64,000 nt of DNA from Polytrichum commune (taxonomy: Eukaryota; Streptophyta; Polytrichopsida; Polytrichales; Polytrichaceae). The stretch spans positions 1,488,001 to 1,552,000 of the forward strand of contig OX485803.1 in the NCBI GenBank assembly GCA_950295325.1, given 5' to 3'. This document shows, one piece after another, positions 1 through 12,700 of the stretch. Within the stretch, counting starts at the first letter, position 1. Every line of letters starts with the position of its first letter. The translations under genes and the position numbers were made by a program. The notes under the pieces are model-generated. The model was not told where the DNA came from. It ran no database searches and worked only from the letters and a program-made list of their open reading frames with translations.

Positions 1-1857
1 CTTGGCAAGTTTCAAGATTATGACTATATCTAAAGAAAACATGAAGGCATGCAAACATTCATGAGATAAATGAGTATAAAATTTTAGTTATAATTGCTAG
101 TTAACACATGAAATACTCATGGTTATAGCTTTCAAAGACATCAACCGACACTTCACCTGCACCCTCAAGGGTAATGTATTTCCGATAACCACATCAAAAC
201 ACTCACTTCTAGAGAGGGGGGGGGGGGGGCTTCCTTATGTATACTATGTACGCTCATGCCTCAAATAATACCCCTTTCTACACTCACGTTAATTTGTACG
301 TGATATGAAGAGTCCACCCCCTGGGACCTTTACTAAGATTTAGCGTCTACTCTACATGGATATGATGCCCAAAGGGGACACAAAAGATGAATTATATCTT
401 GGTTGGCCGCTGCGAATAAATTTAAAATTGTAAATACATATGTCGTTCCCCAACTAAAGCTTGACATTCAACGTGTGACTTACACATATTTAGTGTAACA
501 AAAGGAGAAATAAAACTCCTTTCCTTCCTATCTTCCTACCATGATCCTTCCTTCCTTCCTCAAAGACAAGAATAGGGAGCTTGCTTGACTGTAGTACCTT
601 AGCAAGGCTAAATGTGTTATTTTTGCAAATTGCCAAAAATTAGGGTTCAGTTTCTTTAAATCTGGTCAAATCAATGCACAACTATCCAAATATGGAAAGA
701 AAGTCTATCTTTTAGAAAATCAATAAGCGGCACCTAGGTGTGGACATAACATAACTTACTGTGCAGCTCTTGTTTTGTGGACCCTCATAATATAACACTT
801 GGATGTTCGAAAAGCTGTAGGGAGACTCACATTCAGACTAAACTCCCAGTGTCTGACTATTATAATTTGAGGACCCACGTCGCTGAGTGATGTTATGGAA
901 CCTGCCAGTGTCCTAAGTTACTCGATCTTTTGTTTTCTATCATGTTGTGGTTTGCTCACAGATATATATTTTGCACATGAGTCTAGTATCGAGGGGTTTA
1001 GATATTGTGAATACATATAGGTTTTTTTTTTGGGGAGCTCGGTGCTCATTGCGTCCATGAGGACAAATTGTGATGGAAGCGAGAAATTGATTTTTCAGTA
1101 CAGAGTTTGAAGGTGTTTTTGGTGTATTATGTTTTCAGATCCTCGCTACATCAAGGTTTTGGGCTTGTGCCAAAATCTTTGTCGTTAATTGCTGTGGCGA
1201 TAATCAAGGTACTGGGGTGAAACATGGGGAGTTTTCAGAGAGCATTCAACTGGAGAAAGGATATCAAGTTCTTGCAATTACTCCAGATTGGCTAATCACT
1301 TCGTCAATGAATCAGTGCAAGTGCCAACTCCACCATAAGCAGCTTGTGCTAACTTAATTGGTGAAGGTTGTTGCAGCAAGCAACTTGGAAATTGCATAGA
1401 TACATAATTTGAATATACTTGTTGATATACAATGCTTTCCCAATGTACTAATTTAATCAGCGGAAATGAACACCGCGTAGTAAGAAAGCTGTGATCATAT
1501 ACGGCGTCATGATGTTTGAACTACCTTTTTATAGCTGCATACTTGGGATACACTCTACAGAAAGATGTTTTATGTCTTGAAAATGATGGGGTAGCTGCCG
1601 TTCTAGTTTCACTGGAGCAAGAAAGTAGCAACATTGTCTCACTGAAAAAGTAAACTCCATGGTTGCATAATTAAGTTATGATCCTGACAGACAATAATGT
1701 GGTGTAAGTGCTTGAGAAATTCATGACTTCTCAGTGACTTCAGATGTGTCCTTCACAAAACTATGATGCACGTGCTATCAAGCTCTCTGCAGGTCATGCA
1801 TGTAACTGCTAGTCACGGATCACATCTTCTCAGTGGAATTGGGTTGGACTTGTCTCA
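1..1857. other. No recognisable gene; AT-rich repeat-like DNA
   Basis: No open frame of useful length and no conserved protein is visible. A poly-G run lies near 216-229. Around 1230-1330 (plus strand) a short frame reads like the end of a BRCT repeat (ITPDWL), but stops surround it and I do not call a gene. Confidence 0.5.
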
Positions 1858-1860
1858 TAT

Positions 1861-2236
1861 AAGATAGATTTGGCTTAAATGGTTGCTTTTCTTTTATTAG
1901 CCCACTTCTTTTGAGAAATGACACATGGCATTAGTACAAAATGCTTAGCAATCCAAATTGAGGCCATAGTCCCACAATTTTGGGAGCTCATATGAATATC
2001 TTGTTCATATTCATAGGGAAGATTCTCATGCTCATTAAGTGGTCATATAAGTCCCCTTGATTATGTAGACTATTGGATCCAGAATGATTGTTATATTCTG
2101 AACATGTACTCTAGTCTCTTCTGAACACATATCTTTTTGGATTTTGTTCTTGGAACCACACCTAACCACATGCATACCACTCAAATACAACTGTCTGATC
2201 AAGATAGGTAACCAATTTAGGCACATCTACTTTCGT
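1861..2236. repeat. Small TIR-like element, family C (tentative)
   Basis: The segment starts with AAGATAGATTTGGCTTAAAT and ends near 2212-2236 with AATTTAGGCACATCTACTTT, which are imperfect inverted repeats of each other. The last 80 bases resemble 33270-33350 in the same orientation, including the words CTAACCACAT and ACCACTCAAA. It is probably a non-autonomous DNA element. No target duplication was resolved. Confidence 0.35.
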
Positions 2237-2529
2237 TGAATATTGCTCTTGTACGAGTACACACTAATAACTAACTGACAAGCGAGCTTCAACAGTACTG
2301 ATTTGACAACTCACTTTGTACAAACATCAAGGCCTTTGTCAAACGCTAATTATGCATTTCTGCCGTTACATCCAGGTCATGAAGATTTCACTCTGGAAAG
2401 CTTAAACTGATTGGAGAAAAATAAGTAAATTATATATTCCGTGTACTAATTCAGATCGATCAGTACTTACTCAATTGCAAACAGTTTAGTACACTCTCTA
2501 CAGTCTGCCCTCTATATCTGCTACCTCTA

Positions 2530-3212
2530 AGATAGATGAGGTTAATGTGGACACCTTCAGTTCTGTGGGATCATGCAGCTGATGGATTCAAGCATTGGAT
2601 TCTTGAGCATGTTAGCAATTATAAACCAAGACTAAAGAATTTAAATCGTTGAAATCAGATTTAAGGAAGGTGTTGATTTAGGTTTCAAAATCAAAGATTC
2701 TCTATTTCTCAATCTGGTGTTATTAGGGGTAATAATTTTATTGTTCAATGTTGTGTACGTCAACAACATCATTAGTAGATTCCACATGTGTCATTTGCCA
2801 ATGATAACCAAGTTTAATGCCAAAATCGGTTGTGTTGTGTCTCTAAAGTGGTGACATGTAAGATAAAGTGTTGCCGAATCAGATTTTCTTTATATAATAC
2901 CCACAATGCAAGTTGGTTGACACCTCACAACCACATGCCCCTTCCTAATTTGTCCAAGTTTCCACCTCCTAATTTGCCCACCTCACGCATAAATTTCAAG
3001 CGTGTCATAGCTTGGTGGATAGCACTCTTAATTATGGAGGATGATGGGTGTAGTTTAACTTTTGTGAGGGTGACTAACCCAAATATCATCAAGGCAACAA
3101 CTAAATCACCATATCTTACTCACCCACCGAATTAGAGCAAGTATGCCTGCCAATTAGGAGCCAAATATAGGTGTCAATTTGAGAAAGCTAATTGAATTAG
3201 CCTCATCTACCT
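2530..3212. mobile_element. Non-autonomous TIR element, family A, copy 1 (683 bp)
   Basis: The ends are inverted repeats built on AGGTAGATGAGGCTAAT (one mismatch at each position 2 and 13 in the left end). A second copy with the same length lies at 60984-61666, and the two align from end to end. The apparent ORF at 2830-3135 is shared in diverged form by both copies and is not treated as a gene. No transposase is encoded, so movement would depend on an enzyme supplied in trans. I could not fix the target duplication and so do not assign a superfamily. Confidence 0.75.
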
Positions 3213-4271
3213 TATAAGTGTTGAAATTTCTAACAACACAACCGATTGGTATACCTTAACATTTTCTACTCCCTACTTGGGGAGACTACACAAACATTAA
3301 GTGCTACTTAAATATCTACTCCCCTCTTTGTATGTTTGCCCTCTACATATGTTAGCTTACTATTTTATTATATAATACCATCCAATATGAAATATCGTAT
3401 AGAAGTTCAATAAACCCCCAATTATATCCGGGATAAATTAATTGATGGTCCTCTCAAGTCTCATCAACTCAATTTGCCCTAGTTGCTAAACCATAGTGTA
3501 CCAGTGCTCAAATTCTTGAGAATATATTGGTTCCAACTTGATGTGTATCAACCAATAGTCATGCTTGTCCACTCTTGGCTATATGGGATTGCTCCTAAGA
3601 CCATTCATAATTATTGGAGTCACACTAGAATACTATCTATTCTAACTACCAATCAAGCGGTACATGAGGCTCACCAAAAAGGAAGTGCCGGAAATCACCA
3701 CACTATTGGAGCGACTTAGTGTGGTATGTGAAGCAAGCTTAGAAATGTTACCTTACATGACTACAAAGGAATTCATCAACCATGAAGCTGAATTTGACTT
3801 GAATAATCCCTACCCTCTTATGAGGAATTGATGGAGATGTCCAATCCATCAAATCCTCGTACATGTGTTCAAGAAGAGGATGACATTGAACCTCTTATAG
3901 TTGAACATGTAGCCCCCGTGTGTTACAATGATGTGCAATCTTCTCTTCAAACTTTAAGTCATTATCTTGAGCAAAGGTTTGTTGATGTTATGCATCTTGT
4001 TAAGAAACTAGAAAAGGTTGAGAAAGAGATTGATCTCCATGTGAATCAACTTCAACAGTTCTCTATAGATGCCTTCTTCCATCCTAGAGGAATGAAATTG
4101 GAGTGAAACTCATCACTTGTATTTCGAAACTTCATTTAATGTTACAATATTATTTATTTGTGTCATATTTATATATGTTATCTTCATGTTCGTTAAACTT
4201 TGTATATGTTAAAGTGTTAACATTCTATATGTGTTGAGAAAATTTCTAGTCCCCCATTGTTAACAGATAAA
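3213..4271. other. No recognisable gene
   Basis: Two short plus-strand frames (3483-3719 and 3828-4106) are open, but neither resembles a family I know and neither is flanked by convincing splice or promoter signals. They may be remnants of a decayed retroelement. Nothing firm can be supported. Confidence 0.4.
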
Positions 4272-4864
4272 AGGTAGAAGGTGCTAAAACCAACACCCCA
4301 CCCAAAAGCAACACCTATAAAAGCCTCCCAACCGCAAACACTCTACCACCTTGAACTGTTCCCCATGGAAAAGGAGTGCTCGGGCCCACAGAGTGACAAG
4401 TTTAGGTGCCATTGGTGGTGCCACCTCATACCGGGCATCCACTACCTTCATAAGCTTAGGGTGGCTTGTCAATGCCTCTTCCAACCATTTTATTCATTTG
4501 GGGGGGGGGGGGGGAACATAAGGCACAAAGCCAAGGAGGTGGGCCCACAAAGCCAAGGGAGTCAAATATGAGCACAGAGGGGGTCAATTCTGAGATGCAA
4601 GGGGGTCAATTCTGAGATGCAAGGGGGTCGGTACGTCGGTACCTAGAACGCAAGGGGATGGTTCTATATTCGAACCAGGTGAGATCATGGAGGTGGCCAT
4701 GTGGATTTACGTCCCGCTACTAGTTGGCTTTGATGTAGCTTGGGTTTAGTTACCAGTTATATTGGGTTGAGGCTAGGCTAGGCAATGAAGGCTTTATATA
4801 TATCAACCACATAGCCATATGTATGTGCAGTAGCTTAAAGTATAGGTTCAAGTACTCTCTACCT
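4272..4864 (-). mobile_element. TIR element, family D, copy 1 (593 bp, inverted orientation)
   Basis: The left end carries AGGTAGAAGGTGCTAAAACC and the right end is CTCTCTACCT, the inverted counterpart. The interior matches, in reverse orientation, the copies at 55791-56701 and 21641-27523; for example the string with CATACATATGGC next to one end and the GCCTCCCAACCGC segment near the other. A run of 16 G lies near 4500. The small ORFs here are not conserved between copies. The element is non-autonomous. Confidence 0.7.
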
Positions 4865-6774
4865 TAGAGGGCAGACTGTATTGCAATTACAAAGTCAGTA
4901 CACCTTTGAGAAGCGAACAAAAAAGTTGGGCCTAGAAACTTAATAAAACAAAACTGTCTGCAAGGGTTACTGATACAACCCAACACCGAGCTCAGCAAGG
5001 ATTTATAGGTAATAATAGTCTACATGGAAATACTTGCAAATTTCATGTAGGTCGTAAGAACTCAATCTAATGTTCTGCAGCCATTTGTCAATTTGAAAGT
5101 AATCCTTTTGCCTACCCCTTTTTTTTACAAGAATTTTCATATCTTAACTTACTCTGATTTCTTTTCCAAGACTTCAACCTTTTCATCCACCTGAGGTTAC
5201 CTCCTCTCAAACTCAATTTGCAATCTACATGGAGTCGCAAAGTATGTGTGCAATCTTTTCCGCTGATGTGCACTTCAAGGTCCTGATGGATGCAGTAGGT
5301 TATGTTCCTGTTAAATCAGTGCTTGAATGCAGAAACTATGGGCCAACATTCTTATCAAACAGACAGTCCATAACAAAATCATCAGAGGATTTAACTCTAG
5401 TTAGCTCTGCCAAGATTTGTCAAATTTGATCACCACCTAGTTTAAGAACATGTAGATCTGACAAAATATAAAATCTGCACTTTAATTGTCTTTGCACACA
5501 TACATGACAGGCATCTGAACACAAACTCAATGATACAAGACCGATAAATGGATTATATATCATGTGCAACAGTGGAGACCCAAGCAGTGACAAAAAAAAT
5601 ATTAGCATGCCAGACAAGGCTATTGAGACACAGCAAATAGATACACAGGCTCACTATGGGCTAGATGCACTTTTGGTTAGAATTCATAAACAATAGATGA
5701 AGATAATCTTAACATAATTCCAAATGAATGGTACCTGCTGTATCACACTGTTGCCCAGCTCCAGGAGTACAAATTTGAAAAACAAAAGTTCTTCGTACTT
5801 TTTAGACTAGTCTTGCATAATTCTGTGTGCAGCAAGGAACACCATACTCAGGTTTCTATACTTCTACTGTCCTAAGTGATTCTAATATACCAGGTGTTCA
5901 CACATAAATTTGGAAAGCAAGCTCTTGTACAACAGTCTGGCATTTTCCAAATGCCTACGAAACTCTTCACTAAAGTAACCTTTGTAATCAAACTTCTCGC
6001 ACTGGTACACCTTGTATGGCTACAATTTATTGGTCAAAAAGAATGTGCATTAACAGCAATTTGCTGAGAAGACCGGATGAACACCCACATACTACAAATG
6101 AGATTCCTTTCCCCTGATTATCCAACTCTTGGTCATTAAAATCAAGTCCAGTCACATATATACAACTGGAGAGCTCAAATCTTGCAACAGAAACCAAAGC
6201 TTGGTGGGGATGTTAAAAAAAACATCTTTGCATGGCTGCACATCCCTGGAATATTGAGAAATAGCCCTGTGCACAATGCGGTGATTGCATTTCGTTTGTG
6301 CTTGGCCTCCAAATACTCCTTAGTGTATTGAGGGGCTCCCGCAGGGTCCTGAAGTCACACACAGTATATTATTTTACACATTGACCTGGCACAGAGCTTG
6401 AACTGCCAATCCACAACTGTTGAATAGAGGACTGTAAAAAAGAGTTAACATGCTTCTTGGATCAAATGTGATAAAACAGGCCAATTTCATAGTGAACTTC
6501 ATTCCACATGATCAGCAGCTCCTGAACAAAACACCTACACAGATTCAAAGTGGCATGTACTTTAAGGCTTTGCCAAACTATACAAAATGCAAAAACGACA
6601 CCAAGGTTTTGGTTGAAAACACATGCTGCTTCATGACAATTCCACCTCTATTTTACAGATGCCAGCTTTAACACTTGCTGATACTTAATAATAAAGATGG
6701 ACTGAAAATGGCAAGTGCTTTGTGTTACCTGGAGCATGGGGAAGTTATGGGACATTTATATGATGTCATGGCTC
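4865..6774. other. 3' flank of the RIC1-like gene; no gene seen
   Basis: Only short, unconserved frames occur on both strands. The part nearest 6774 presumably includes the 3' UTR of the minus-strand RIC1-like gene, but no clear polyadenylation site could be fixed by eye. Confidence 0.5.
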
Positions 6775-9700
6775 CTACGTAGCTGCAGCTGTTAAATCAT
6801 TTTCAAGCTCTGCAAGGAGGTCTTTATATTCGCTTGAGAAAATTTCAGACTCCTGAATGAAGCAACAGGAACAGATGAGTCACATGCCCAGTATGTAGTT
6901 GAAACAGAATGTGTGAAGTAACGAAGTTCTCTACAACTCAAGATATCTTCAGTTCCTGAGCAACAGATAGCATGTGGAACAAAGGGCTGCAAGAAACCAA
7001 AGGAAATTGAAAGTACCTGCAGAGTATGACTGTAAGCTTGCCATAATCTAGGATCTCCTTGAAAAACTTTAACAAGCACCTGAAAGAGTTTGTTCACATT
7101 GAGTACTGATGCTGATAGGAACAACATGCAAGTACAAAGTTGCATTGCATGACATGAATAACCACCTACTTCAACTTGCAAGAACTTCACATGCATGACA
7201 ATCATACCTCAGCCCTCCCAAGAAGGGTAGCCAGCACAACTATCCATTCCTGAAATCCAACAGCACGCATATGCCCCAACAGAAATTCTGCATCTTCACG
7301 ACTTTCTGTCTGATCCATACACAGCTGCAACCAAAATCAAAATCTCATTAGAGAAGTCAAAAGAAACTTATGACAGTTTCATAAATTTTCCATCTATGTA
7401 ATAAGGAAGCCATCTATGTGACATCTACTAGACTCTCTGCATAATATGTAGGCCAGTTCACATTAGGACCACAGCAGGCACACTGCTGGGGACGAGTTTT
7501 CCAGAAAAAAATATCTGTTTGACAAAGGTGTACAACTTCTTCTGATTCCTCCCAACCTGTGCTTTCAATGATTTGACAGCAGACAGCCAACAGTACAAAA
7601 ATTCATATGGATTGGTTATGGTGTTGAGGGACAAACTTTTTGGCCAACTGATCGCAAGGCAGAAGCAAAGTCGTCCAAACGAGCTGCTTTCCCCCGCTCA
7701 GTCCGGAGATATGCCTGAAAAGATTAGGCACACATGAACTTCAGGTCTCTTGTGGACCAGATCAATGCAGATATCCTCAGAGAGCACCCAATGTGCTTAC
7801 ACTTCTCTACATGAGGGCACTTTTTAAATGCATATAAAGAGAATGGGGAGGTGTAATTTGAGTCTACATTTCAGAAATAGGATGATAAGGAATCTATGTA
7901 CTTCTGAATGGGGTTCAACAGGACGAATATCACTTGAGGTAATTCTTGCTTCCTTCTGCCCAACCCTTCTCTTCCTCAACCGGGTAATTCATTTGCTTCT
8001 TTTACTTTTCATTAGGTCCTCGAAGCACCCATCTGTTAATTGTAAGTCACATCTATCTGAAGGACTTGAGCTGAAGGACTTAGGCTTTGAGATCAAAAGT
8101 GTTCTTAGCACATTATACTTTTAAATTTGTCACTTCCTGTCAGGACTGCATCCTTCAGGTGAATTATGAACCAGTTGGCTCACAACCCTAAATCTATGAC
8201 TGACAAATACTTAGGTGTAAATGCATTCATAGAGCAACAAACCAATAAGTCATGAAGGATGGAGATATTGCAAACGTACAGTGAAGTCAAAGTGAGTCCC
8301 TTTCACGAAAGCAACAAGTTCACGGAGCTCCATCTTCCTCAATAGAAAACTGGCATGTTCTTCAAGAGTTCTCTTCACCACAGCATAATTTTGCTCTTTT
8401 CCTACCCATGGAGTGCTGCAAAAATTCCATCCAGGAAGATAAAGTCTTGTCAAGCAAGGTTTGACACATCTCACTGACAGCCATGGCGATTTCCCAGAAC
8501 TTCACTTTTTTTTAATATAGATTTTGGATAGTACCTTGAGATATATCATGGACACTACACTCAATAGGTCTAAAATTCGAGTGGACGAACCAAAAGAATC
8601 TGTAAACAAACTTCATGAAGTGAAATCACCATACCTGATTGTCAAGCCCAATATGGAAGATAAAAGGCCATTTCCATATCGTACAGATTCTTTTTCTGCA
8701 GATTCACCATCTCGACCACATCGCAGCAAAAACCTTACCTGTACCATGGCAAATAAAGCATAAACAGTTTGAGACATTTCAAGTATAAGGTGTTCATTAC
8801 TGAACAAGCAAGTTTTTTCAATCTGATGTGTGAAAATGAACATTGACTGAAGACACTCAACAGCTGACAACAAATCCACACCCAAATTTGTGCCACCATC
8901 CACTCACCAGTTCCCCAGCCAACTCATACATGGAAACTTCAAGTGTGGCCTGCAAGATTGTGAACATAGTCTTGTCAAAACCTGTAAGTTTGGTATACAA
9001 TAGGTTCCACAGCAATTTGAAAATGAGTCATCAAGCACTGATAGCAAGAAACTTCTAAGTGCCTTACTGTAAAATGCTAGGTACAAGACACATTTTAATC
9101 CTTAATCTGTACCTGGACACATGTTCCATCTGACAGAAGAAAGACAAAGAGATAAAATATGCCTGCATCTTATCCAATCTGCAGTTTAAGAAGCATCTGG
9201 TTTATCTTCGATTTATATCAGAATGGATCAAACATGATTTGGGGAAAATAATGGTCAAGGCTTACTTTGAGTAGCCGTATAGCACTATGCTGGCTTATTG
9301 TAGGACCTTCCAGCTTTTCAATTACCTGGTGACCAAAGCCCACCACATGTAGCCAGTGTCACTTCATATTCTTTTTAGAGCATACTATTCTCCAATATAA
9401 ATTTCAAACTATTCAAATCATGCCAAGATGCCATATGCACAAATTTCTTCAGAGCCTCAATCTGGCTATCAATGCTTTCAGCTGCCCACATGTTGTCTGC
9501 CTTACTTCATCGTCTCTATAGTATTACTCACCAATATATAGCACGTAGCTGTCCGATACAACCCCTTTTCAAAACATTCTTCAAATAACCTGTCACAACA
9601 TCAATCAGCACAATATTGAGGTTCTTATCAAAGCCAACGTCACCTTAAGCATTTCAAGTGCACCTCTGACCAATAATGAAGAGCTTTGAGGAATAATCCA

Positions 9701-12700
9701 TTCTGACATCTACGTCCTCACTTCAGAACAAATCTGTCTTTCCAATCTATATAATGTGGAGATAGGATAACATAGACTGGAGCACATATATTTGCTTTCA
9801 CAGATCACATCTATTGCCAATTAGTTCCCCATGTTTCCTTATGGTGAACAGCTTCATTTCTTGAAGGGAGGACTGTAACAATCCAAATGATCATGCTCCT
9901 GCACTTAGTCTGTTGTACAATTGCTATAAAGGTCTTATTTAACAGAATAGAAACATCATTGGCATACAGATATAAACAGTTAGCAGACATATTGACGTTA
10001 CTTGTCTTCATTAAAGTAGCATCTGAAAAAAAAAAATTCACACATGCTATTAAAAAGATTGCCACAGGGCTGGGGAAAACTAGGCATTCAAACTCACTTG
10101 ATTGAGTTTCCTGCCACAGCAAAGAGCTCTGGCCAATGGCGGCTATCCGTCTTGCGAGCAACGCTCACCAGAACATCAAGGTACTCCGGAAAATTATGAA
10201 TCAAGTTGCAAACCTGCTGCAAAAGTAGGAAAATAGTTCTTTTCACAGCGATGTTCCTTCCTCTTCGCTTATTGGTAGACTGACTGCATCCACAGTAGTG
10301 TCACAGAAAAAATGAATCTTGACAGCTTTGATAATGTGTCAGAACAAAAATGGGATGGATACTAATAAGTGTCAAGCACAAGCCTACCCCAACACAAGAT
10401 AATTCTGTTCATTCCTGCATTGACATGCACATAGATGGTGAATACCTTGACATAGCTGCATCAAATACAGTGAACAGTAGCCACTCCAAAGAATAAGAAA
10501 AGTGTGGCAACCCTTCTGACTGCCTTGCAAGTTGAACTGCCTCTTCCAGTTTATTGCGCTGCAGATAGAAGGTGCAACTTGAGTAATAAGGTCCTCCACC
10601 AAAAATATGCTCATTCTTTTCTTGGCACAGCCCACATGCTTAAATATCTTGTCACCTCAAGGACATCCAATTCTACTTATCTTCCAATATTGAAATTCGG
10701 AATCTAGAGAATGTCTTGAAGTAACACAAACCTGAAGAAGATTCCAGAGCAAGCAAGGTAGAATAGGTTGGGCTTGTGGGGTTGGTTCAAAACAGGGCAT
10801 AGATGAACAGGTTGAAAGAGTAAGACGTTGTGAAATTCCCACAATAATACCGGCTGCTGGAGATAAACCAAGTGGATAGACTTCCCGATCAAAATCTAGT
10901 TCTGGCTCCAACTGGCCAGACACCAAGCACATAGAGAATATGTTAAATACAACCCAAAATCAACAGTTGAATGTATTATGTATTGAAAAAGTCAGGATTT
11001 AACCCGGCTAACTAAAGATCAACTGAGATCACAAATATCAAGTCACAAACTAACCCAGATGGTAAAATTGAAACCAAAGAAACCTATTTGAGTGATGTTA
11101 ATGGCTTATTTGGAAATTAACTAAATATTCTGAATGTCTTCTTGAGAGACTCAATAGACTGCAACCAATTGCTGTCAATACTACAGACCTCACAAGCAGT
11201 ATCTTAAAAAATACCAAGATAATACAAGAAAACATGCATTCACTGTACCTGTCGCACACTTGGACTTTGATTTGTGTATACCGTTGAGGATGGATACCAG
11301 ACCTGTTAAAACAGCCTGAGAGTCAGTAAAGGATTGACAATATGTCTAGGTTGGCAAGTTGAAATTATAATTAATGGCAATGGGAGATATAAAATTATGA
11401 GGAAAACCAACTCCCACACCTGCATCCCTTGAGGTCCATAGGCCCAACAGGGATCTTCTTTGGTCAGGTCTGTCTCCTCTTTTGCTTGACCACAATTCAA
11501 CCAGAACCGTTCAACCCCAGAAAGAAGCCGTCGCTCATTGCCACGGTCCAAGTCCAGCAAAGAAAGTTCACCATCTGGACGAAGAATCATGCACCTACAA
11601 CATGTCCCAAGAGGTCAACTCAAAATAAAATTTGAGAAGGAACATCCCATCTCCAATGCAAGTCCAGTCATGTTCACTTGACGCTACTTACTACATAGCA
11701 TTGGATTGATACATTCCAGGAGGACCACAATAAAATGCTTGAATTCAAACCCCCCTATTCTAAAAGTGGGTTTGGTGTAGCTACCATGCAGGTGCAGTAA
11801 AATAAGCATGAACAATGGATCACCCAGGAGAAGTATGTTATTATAGGTAGAGCATAATAGAGTATATATACATATACATATATATGTACCTGGTAGGTTG
11901 CTTAGTAACAGCTTCACCGATTCCATCAGTCCAGGAATGGATGTTGGTTCCCACACGAGGACTGTCCCAGGCATTATTTGTTGTACCATCACTCCAGGGT
12001 CCAATATTTGGAACAAAGTGCATTCCCACAGGGGCTTTTCTGGTACTCATAATTGAGAGTTCACGAACTGTGAAGAGCTGCAAATTCAAATGTCAGATAA
12101 AATACATGTGAACATAGATATGAATGTATACTATCCTTACAATTTCCAACTGGTTTAGAGCCCTTCCAAGAGCAAATGAAAGAGACATAGAACCATCAAG
12201 CAATTCAACTTTGTTCTGAGTCTCCCTGACAGGTCAATATAGTCAGGTCAAAATGCAACATATGTCCATTTGAAGAACACTGACCTGCACTGTCGCTACC
12301 TTCAGGGGAGATAAATCGCCCTGGATATGTGCCTTAAACACATACATGTCAAATGGAGGGCAAGTGACAAGAATGAAGTCTTGCCAAACATCAATAGCTA
12401 TGGGTTTTCCTGGAAGCTGCTTGCGACAAAGCAATGAGGTTTCATCCAGATGATACCTTGGATACAAACACAACTCATACCTGCACAATCAAATAGTATC
12501 AATCAGCTCAATGTAGGTCTGCTGCAATAAGACAACGCAGTCAGCAAAGTAACCTTGTCAAAGCTTCCCTGGGCCCAGTAATGCTTACACATGATCGTGA
12601 TCTTCTCACAAATCCCTAACTAATAGAGGCCAAGGCAACTGAAATAACACAAGATTCCTCAGTATATGAGAAGTGTCCTCCTGAGTATGTCAATAAATAT

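Noticed and set aside
12140-12232. Candidate extra RIC1 exon reading TQNKVELLDGSM and on to a GTAAGG donor
   Set aside because: With the obvious acceptor the required phase meets a stop, and exon 9 joins exon 10 directly in phase with good family similarity (ATVQ to LFTVREL). It is probably intron sequence.
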